A stretch of DNA of 64,000 bases from Polyporus tsugae (lineage: Eukaryota; Basidiomycota; Agaricomycetes; Polyporales; Polyporaceae): NCBI GenBank assembly GCA_024305745.1, contig JAHRBS010000004.1:3410001-3474000 (forward strand). The letters are read 5' to 3'. This document shows, one piece after another, positions 58,001 to 64,000 of this stretch (positions within the stretch are counted from its first letter, which is position 1; the number at the start of each line of letters is the position of its first letter). The notes beneath the pieces are model-generated. The model was not told the origin of the DNA. It worked only from the letters and a program-made list of their open reading frames with translations, and did not search any database. A program made the position numbers and the translations under genes.

Positions 58001-61000
58001 GAGATGCCGTCGACCAGAGTTTGAACCAGTAGCGGATGGACGGTATGGGCCTGCTTGCTAGGAGTAGTGGGCGTTTCCTGGAGACTGGCGGAGTCCATAG
58101 TTCGCTCTAGTTGTGTGGCTGCGCTGCGATCCTCGGAGCCGGCGATGGATTCGACGATGACCGAATGGAGAAGGTGAAGCAACTTGTTCTGCAGATCTAA
58201 TCTTCCGGTATGGACGCAGAAGTAGAGCTTCTGAACGATTGCAGACTCGAGGGATTGGAGAGTGATGAGGTCAACCTCACCACGACCAACAAGCGCCTGC
58301 AGGAGTTCCACTGCAAGGTTCTGCGCAACGATGTGATATGGTTGCATGGTCTCTACTAATGACGCCTTCGGTTCAGACTGCATTATCCTGAAATGATTGT
58401 GAGAAGCTATGCGAGATGTCGTCAGAGGAGCTTACCTGATGAGCAACTGGGACACGATGATGTCCATATACGTCGCGTCCGGGAATGCCGCAGTAACTGT
58501 ACAAAGGAGGAGTGAGTTTAAATGTACAGCGCACACAATGATGCTCGAAGCTACGACATACCAGTCTGTAAGCGTTGGAGAAGCGCGCCGTGCAGCGAAC
58601 GGCTAATTGGTGTAGTACGAGCAACCTTGCAGAACCCAAGACCGCCGAACTTGGCAACCGAGAGAAGCGTCTCCAGCAAGTAGTTCATGTAATGCTGGTC
58701 GAACGGCCTCTCGTAGTCGAACCCTTGCAGCTGCTTGCCTTTGAGCACCGCTGTTGATGGCGAATACCGGATGTTGGGATCAAGCAGGTCGAACAACATG
58801 GGGTCTAGCACGCTGTGAGAAAATGAGAAACCGTGTCCAGGCATGCACGCGGAAGCTTACCGAAGGTATGACTTTAAGTTACACCGCATCCATGTCTCGC
58901 CTATCCGCTTCAGCTTCGGATCGTCGCTCTTTAACGTCTCCAGCATGCTCATCATTGGGACTTTTAAGTGAACGCCAGGAAGCATGTTGTCGTCTTGATG
59001 GACATGTTAGTAACAAGACAGATAGGTTAGGTCACAACACATACCCGTTAACCTCCACAATACGCCAAAGGCTTCGCACGCATCTTGAAGTTCGGATGGA
59101 AGAGGGGCAGATAGGCTTTGAGCAATCACGGACTCCACATGGGGTTGAGTGCCTAATCGCTCCAATGACCAGATAAGGCTGACGACACGGGTATGGTATG
59201 CTGTATATGACGGACGCAAGTACCAGAGAAGCTACGGTTTGTGAGCGCGCATCGGTATGGTTAGGACACTGGAAGACTTACCACATTGACCATGGTTGCC
59301 ATATACGAGCGTTTGTTGAGCAGAAACGCGGGCTCCAATCTCTCTGTCCGGTGGATCTTGATGGCAAACGTAATGAAGCGGTTGACGGTGGCGAAGCTAA
59401 CAGTCTATCCGAAAAGTTACGATTGGCGCTCTCAACAAGAAAGTGGGTCTGACCTTCTGCTGGAGGCAGTCAAGCATGATCGAGAGCCAAGAAGCGGGTT
59501 CCCAAGCTGCGACGAAGGGCGTATTCGATTCTTCATCGAGACGACTCACAAGCAAGTCTAGCAATGACAAAGAAGACAGCAGTATGTCGCGTGGAACGCG
59601 GTCTTTGTCGCCAGACAAGATCGCTTTTGCAGCGATGGTGCTCAGGGAGATGCCATCCTCAAACGCGGTAACGAAGGGAACAGCCGAGCGTTTCGTTGTC
59701 GATGATAGTGAACTGTCGTCTGACTTGACGTTGTAGAAGGCACAAGCAAAGGAGACTACGTCAGCGTCGGCCAAGGAAGACTGCTCTTGACGCAAGGGCG
59801 GACGTGACCTAAGTGCAGAATGGGGGATTCGTTTCGAAATCACCAGTGCCAAGGCCAGAGCATCCAAAACAACCGGCGAGTTCGTTCTGTTGTCCCATGT
59901 ACACGACTGAATGGCGCTGTGAGCTATAGGATCGTGTACGACAACACATGCTCACTTACTGCAAGAAGCCCAAGGATAGCAGTGAACACCACGGGAAGAT
60001 GGACGGTCTCAATTTCCTCGTCGTGCGTATGGAATGTCGTCAAAATGTATTTGACCATTCCGCATCCCTATATGTCACGTTAGAGCAGGGTGATTGAAGC
60101 AAAAATACAACACCATACTTGAAAGGACCCCTGACCGGAGTTGAGATCAGACATAACAGCGACGAGCAGTCGATTCCATAGCGCCTGCTGTTCGACAGCC
60201 TCGTACAGTGTGCTTCCTGTCATCGTCAACTACCATAGATAGAAAGTCAGCCTTGAAGCCAGTCAAAATACATGGGAATGCCTACATCGTCCCCAACGTC
60301 TTGCCCTGACTGTAAGGCCTTCCGGAGCGCCTTAAAGGCGTCATAGACCAAGACTTCCGTCAGTGGCAGGCCAACCTCCCATTTATCTAGTAGAGAGATG
60401 AAGATCTTGAACGGTCGAGATTGCGAGTAGTCGGGTGAAGGGTTGAACATCTCCTCCTGCACATGATGAGCAAAGCGCGTGTGTGGTGAATGTCTAGAGT
60501 GATATATACCCTGAGCGTAGACCTCAAGAGCTCCAGTGAATGCGTCTTGTAGTACCCGATTTGGGCTTGGCTTCCTTCTACTGGGCCAAGGAGCCATGCG
60601 AATAACCGTCGGTTCAGCGCCAAGTCTCGTCGCAGAACCACACTCGTGGCTGCGCGCATGAGGATAGAGCGGTCATCCTCCTGTGCCTTCTTCACGGCAA
60701 TACCGTCGATGCGCAGCGACTGCTGTAGGATGTCCAGTGCACCACGCCGCACAAGCAGGTCGTCGTCTTCGAGTGCAGCGGCGAATGCCCGGATCATTAG
60801 CCCTATGTCGTTGCCAACGATGGGGGTAATGTCTATCAAGTAAGGAGAGTTTGTGAGTTATCACGGCAGGCATGATATAAATATCCGCAGTAACCTTCGT
60901 CTGGTTTGAACGGTGGTAGTCGTCTCGACAGGTAACTTAATGCAGGTCCTCGAGCGCGCGGCGTCGTGAGCATCGCAAGCCAAATGTTCTGGAAGAAGAA

Positions 61001-61877
61001 GGACTGGGACACCGTGCCGGCTAGACGGTCCAACAGGGCGAGAACCTGTACAAATGCTCGCATCTTCAAGAATCACATACACAATGCATCGCGCACCTTG
61101 TCGTAGTATTCCCCCGTCTCCTCTTCCAACCCTGGGAGCAGCGCGAGTATAAATGACTTCGTGACAGGGCGCAAGCCAGCTTGTAGAGGGAGGTAGTGGG
61201 TGTCGAAAATATTTAGAACGGTAGGCTTGACAGCAGTCGCGGCGTATTCGAAGAAGGGGAACAATCCTGATGACCACAGTGCTAAGTCGCGCTGCAATCC
61301 TTCAGACTACAGGAGTACCCATGAGCAGCGGACAATAAGCACACAGAACAACGCGCACGCACCCCTAGTACCGCCAGTATATGCGAGTACACGTCCAAGG
61401 CTCTCTGGTGCACTCCGTTCGGTAACGCGGGGTTAAGACATTGCGCTAACCGCTTCGCCACGATCAGTTTCCGCGGGATCTCCTTGAACTGCTGGTACGA
61501 TTGAAATGTCTGGCACATTTCGTGGTCAACTGCGCGCGACAAAGCGCGATGACTACACGTACGCACCTTGAGCAGCTGCTTCAGAAACGAGATAAAGTCC
61601 GCCCACTCCCCTACGTTATCAAACGAACTTAGGCACTTTTCGACCTGTTGAGTGTACTTCTTGTACTTCGGATCCGAAGCGTATCCAGGCGGAGTCGAAG
61701 CTATAGAAGAGAGCAAGCGAAACGTTGAGCGAGAGCTTCTCCACGCTACCCCGCGCGTGGCTCGACTGCATTTAAGAGTGTGTACTTACTGCCATCCGTA
61801 CCCCTCAACGCGTACCACGGAGAACGTCTTGGGGAGGACTCCCCTACACCGACCCTAGGCGAACTTGCAGCAGACAT
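55078..61877 (-). CDS. DOP1: DOP1 (Dopey), Golgi/endosome membrane-traffic scaffold
   Basis: A very large gene of about 6.8 kb with many short introns; predicted length is roughly 1,700-1,800 residues, the usual size. I fixed the first exons: 61877..61790, 61700..61567, 61509..61363, 61306..61097, 61045..60895, then from 60832. These read SDPKYKKYTQQVEKCLSSFD, EWADFISFLKQLLKTFQSYQ, FKEIPRKLIVAKRLAQCLNP, GVHQRALDVYSHILAVLGSE, LALWSSGLFPFFEYAATAVK and HYLPLQAGLRPVTKSFILALLPGLEE, the near-invariant Dopey N-terminal domain. The C-terminus, ending DSVRDLVPFFSAASISSYE then IDWPAVERSLLEDLFEGR, is also family-like. DOP1 binds Mon2 and the flippase Neo1 at the trans-Golgi/endosome. Middle exons are less conserved and were not fully resolved. 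Confidence 0.93.
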
Positions 61878-62288
61878 TGCTGGCGAAGCGTTCGCGAGCT
61901 GCGGAGATCGGTCGCGGAGAGAAGGATGGGGGGAGTCGGTGGACCTTACAGACGTACCAAAGCTGGCAATATGCGAGCGGCAGTGGGACCAAAGTGGGAC
62001 AGTGGAACTGTGGAAGGCACAGCGACGCCGCGCGCTACACCCTGCGATGACGAGCGTCAACACGTGGCTCGATGGCCTCTCGCGACTTGCGACATGGGGC
62101 CCATTTTACAAGGCATGCATATGGAGAGCATAATAATAAACTGAATCGTAACTGACAATGTCAGACAAACCAACGAATTGGCATTACAGCGAAATACAGG
62201 TACAATCCAACAACATCCAGTCTGAAGCTCTACAAAGCATGGTATGGCATCATCCTAGTCCGTTTACGAGGCCAAGGCAAGGTCACCA
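61878..62288. other. Intergenic region, DOP1 promoter / Ies4-like 3' end
   Basis: 411 bp between the DOP1 start and the stop of the Ies4-like gene (both -). No clear core promoter motif was recognised on the - strand. AATAAA at 62134-62139 is on the other strand. Confidence 0.4.
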
Positions 62289-63653
62289 TCATGGAGCGGC
62301 AGGTGGGGCAGATACAGGGACGGGCATAGGTGGCACATCGACAGAGGGGGTGCTGGGCCCACTGCCGCGTTTTTTGGATAGCTGCGCAGAGATACTGTCC
62401 GGAAGTGCAGACCCTGCGCGAGAGGACGCGACGGTAGACGAGTGGTCTGCCACATTATGTCTTGCGCCCCGACCCCGACCCCGACCCGTCCCAGAGATGG
62501 AGACAGCAGAGAGCCTGGGTAATGAGAGACCGGCAGCGGAGAGGCCGTCATTACCCTGCGCCGCAGCTTGCGAGGCGGCGATCGCGGCGGCGAACTCGGA
62601 CTCCTTGTCGCCTACCCAAGACTTGACGAACCAACGGCCCCCCGCAATACCACGAACCTCGCGGTTGACCTGTCGCCATTTCCGTACCGACTTCCCGCTT
62701 TTGTCCAGAGGAATAACTGGGGCGAAACCCGTACCGATCTTGGGAGGTGGCTGGACAGGGAATGGCTTGGATGGGAGGGGATAGACGGGAAGGGGTACGC
62801 CTTCCAGGGGAGCATCGTCGATGATGTGGGGCACGTGTGGGATCGCAGAGGAAAGGGGGATATCAGGCTCTGGAGAAGCGTCGTGCGGGGCTGGGGATGA
62901 TGCGGCCGTCCCTGCGTATGCTAGAGGTTGTGCTGTCCTCAGCAAACAGAACAAAGTGGCTTGGAGCATGCCTACCCTCACTGACGCTCTCCGCATCTGC
63001 ATCTTTGAGTAATTTGACAGCGCCCTTCGCGTTGGGCCTAGCGAAAGGATGGTTATAGCAAGGCTATGAAAAGAGAGCAAAGTAACGCACTTTGACGCCT
63101 TCTTCCGAATGGTCCGCTGCGTTGAACCTTTGGGTGGGCCCGGTTTCTTCCTTCCCGCTGGTTGAGCCGGGGCACCGCCCATAGCAGCCAAAGCAGGATC
63201 GTGAACTTCCGCGCGAGCATCCGAAGTAGCGGCTGCTTCTGCAGACACAGTTTCAAACCAAGTTATGCCGGACCCAGGAACCGGCGCACCAGCACGTCCA
63301 CCACCTCGTCCCCGCCTGCCCCCTCCGCGTCCTCTGCCTCCGCGACGGCCTGGTGAACCTCTTGGAGGGGCTGTTACTTGGGGAGGTATTGCAGGCGCGA
63401 CTTTGACAACTTCGTCGTCGTCATCGTCAATGAGCTGATCCTCTTCTTCATCGTCATCGTCATCTTCGTCGTCGTCGTCGTCAGTGTCGCCGTGACCACG
63501 TTTACTCGACACAGAGCTGGCCTTGGAACTCTCCCCTTTGTCTCCCACGAGTAGTTTGACTCTGAACTTCGACCGCGCTGGATTCGGTTCTGGAGTGGTC
63601 TCTTCTCTGAGCGTAGAGATTTGAGGAGCATCCATGTCGATGTCGTCGGCCAT
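62289..63653 (-). CDS. IES4: Ies4-like subunit of the INO80 chromatin remodeller
   Basis: Three exons, 63653..63091, 63037..62976 and 62932..62289 (introns 53 and 43 nt), give 1269 nt and 422 residues. The start MADDIDMDAPQISTLREE is followed by SKFRVKLLV, an Asp/Glu run (encoded near 63410-63485), an RGG/GRGRG stretch, and an AT-hook-like GRKKPGPPKGS. The centre carries PPKIGTGFAPVIPLDKSGKSVRKWRQVNREVRGIAGGRWFVKSWVG, which resembles the Ies4 core of a Lys-Trp block followed by a G-x-x-W motif. The C-terminal part is Ala/Gly-rich and disordered. The match is remote and rests on motif order, so another nuclear protein with an AT-hook remains possible. Coding assignment itself is strong because three exons join in phase. 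Confidence 0.66.
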   Translation of the reverse strand: MADDIDMDAPQISTLREETTPEPNPARSKFRVKLLVGDKGESSKASSVSSKRGHGDTDDDDDEDDDDDEEEDQLIDDDDDEVVKVAPAIPPQVTAPPRGSPGRRGGRGRGGGRRGRGGGRAGAPVPGSGITWFETVSAEAAATSDARAEVHDPALAAMGGAPAQPAGRKKPGPPKGSTQRTIRKKASKCVTLLSFHSLAITILSLGPTRRALSNYSKMQMRRASVRVGMLQATLFCLLRTAQPLAYAGTAASSPAPHDASPEPDIPLSSAIPHVPHIIDDAPLEGVPLPVYPLPSKPFPVQPPPKIGTGFAPVIPLDKSGKSVRKWRQVNREVRGIAGGRWFVKSWVGDKESEFAAAIAASQAAAQGNDGLSAAGLSLPRLSAVSISGTGRGRGRGARHNVADHSSTVASSRAGSALPDSISAQLSKKRGSGPSTPSVDVPPMPVPVSAPPAAP

Positions 63654-64000
63654 TACAGGATGAATATTCAAGGGGGTGGTCAGGGACAAGAGACAACGTG
63701 AGAGACAGTGCGGAGGAGAGATACGGTAACCGTCGGAGTGCGGAGTGCAGTATAGCAGCGAGCATTCCACCTTTGGCGCGCATCGGGGCGGCCCGACTAC
63801 CCTCTCCGGACAGCCCCCGGACACCGTCTGGACGTCTTTGTCCAGAGCAGCGTATTACGTCAGCAGCCATCCTATTCTTCCCGTCCACTGCTCAGCCCAA
63901 CGTAGGCAACGCTACGCCTGGGTCACACACCCTTTTCTGCTCCTTCCCTAGTGAGCACAGAATGTGTTTTTGTCTCTAGGAAGTCAAGTTGTGCTGACAC
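63654..64000. promoter_or_regulatory. Upstream region of the Ies4-like gene
   Basis: 347 bp at the window edge with no recognised coding sequence; it should hold the promoter of the Ies4-like gene. An unrelated gene may begin beyond the window. Confidence 0.35.

Noticed and set aside
1..64000. tRNA genes, rRNA, CRISPR arrays
   Set aside because: No A-box/B-box pair able to fold as a tRNA was found by eye, no rRNA-like sequence, and no spaced direct repeats.

Overview
The window looks like nuclear DNA of a filamentous basidiomycete, most likely an Agaricomycete (mushroom or polypore lineage). The reasons are: genes dense in short introns (mostly 49-70 nt, GT-AG), moderately GC-rich coding DNA, and protein families typical of these fungi (a UMTA-type methyltransferase, a PDR-type ABC transporter, an Ies4-like INO80 subunit with RGG and acidic tracts, a homeodomain-like regulator). 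No organism can be named from sequence alone. I assembled exons by hand and checked that phases are consistent. For most genes the summed exon lengths are an exact multiple of three.

Layout: (1) 0-6.6 kb: an R3HCC1-like RNA-binding protein (-), a SIKE/FGFR1OP2-like coiled-coil protein of the STRIPAK type (+), and a long disordered coiled-coil orphan (-). (2) 6.6-12.85 kb: a roughly 6.3-kb stretch with no convincing gene. (3) 12.85-21.95 kb: a homeodomain-like regulator (-), polyprenyl diphosphate synthase COQ1 (-), a Roadblock/LAMTOR2-like protein (-), a two-RRM Mei2-like RNA-binding protein (-), and Rab5 (+) head-to-head with it. (4) 22.4-32.4 kb: an SH3-RasGEF of the Cdc25 type (-), the ESCRT-III factor IST1 (+), a 3.1-kb gene-poor gap holding a C19 tract, and a methyltransferase (+). 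(5) 34.2-46.1 kb: the cytosolic exosome helicase SKI2 (+), calnexin (-), the U5 snRNP GTPase SNU114 (-), and prefoldin subunit 1 (+). (6) 46.4-63.7 kb: a full-size PDR/ABCG transporter (-), a secretory EF-hand protein of the Ssp120/nucleobindin type with polyQ (+), the large Golgi/endosome scaffold DOP1 (-), and an Ies4-like chromatin remodelling subunit (-).

Most genes are housekeeping. They lean toward membrane traffic and endosome/Golgi function (Rab5, LAMTOR2, IST1, DOP1, Ssp120-like, calnexin) and RNA metabolism (SKI2, SNU114, RRM protein, R3HCC1-like). I see no secondary-metabolite cluster, CRISPR array, rRNA, tRNA or intact transposon. The most notable details are gene-structural: a 6-nt microexon in Rab5, an 11-nt microexon in IST1, a GC-AG intron and a possible 105-nt cassette exon in the RRM gene. 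Others are a homeodomain-like protein lacking the usual Asn of the recognition helix, and the large gene-free island.
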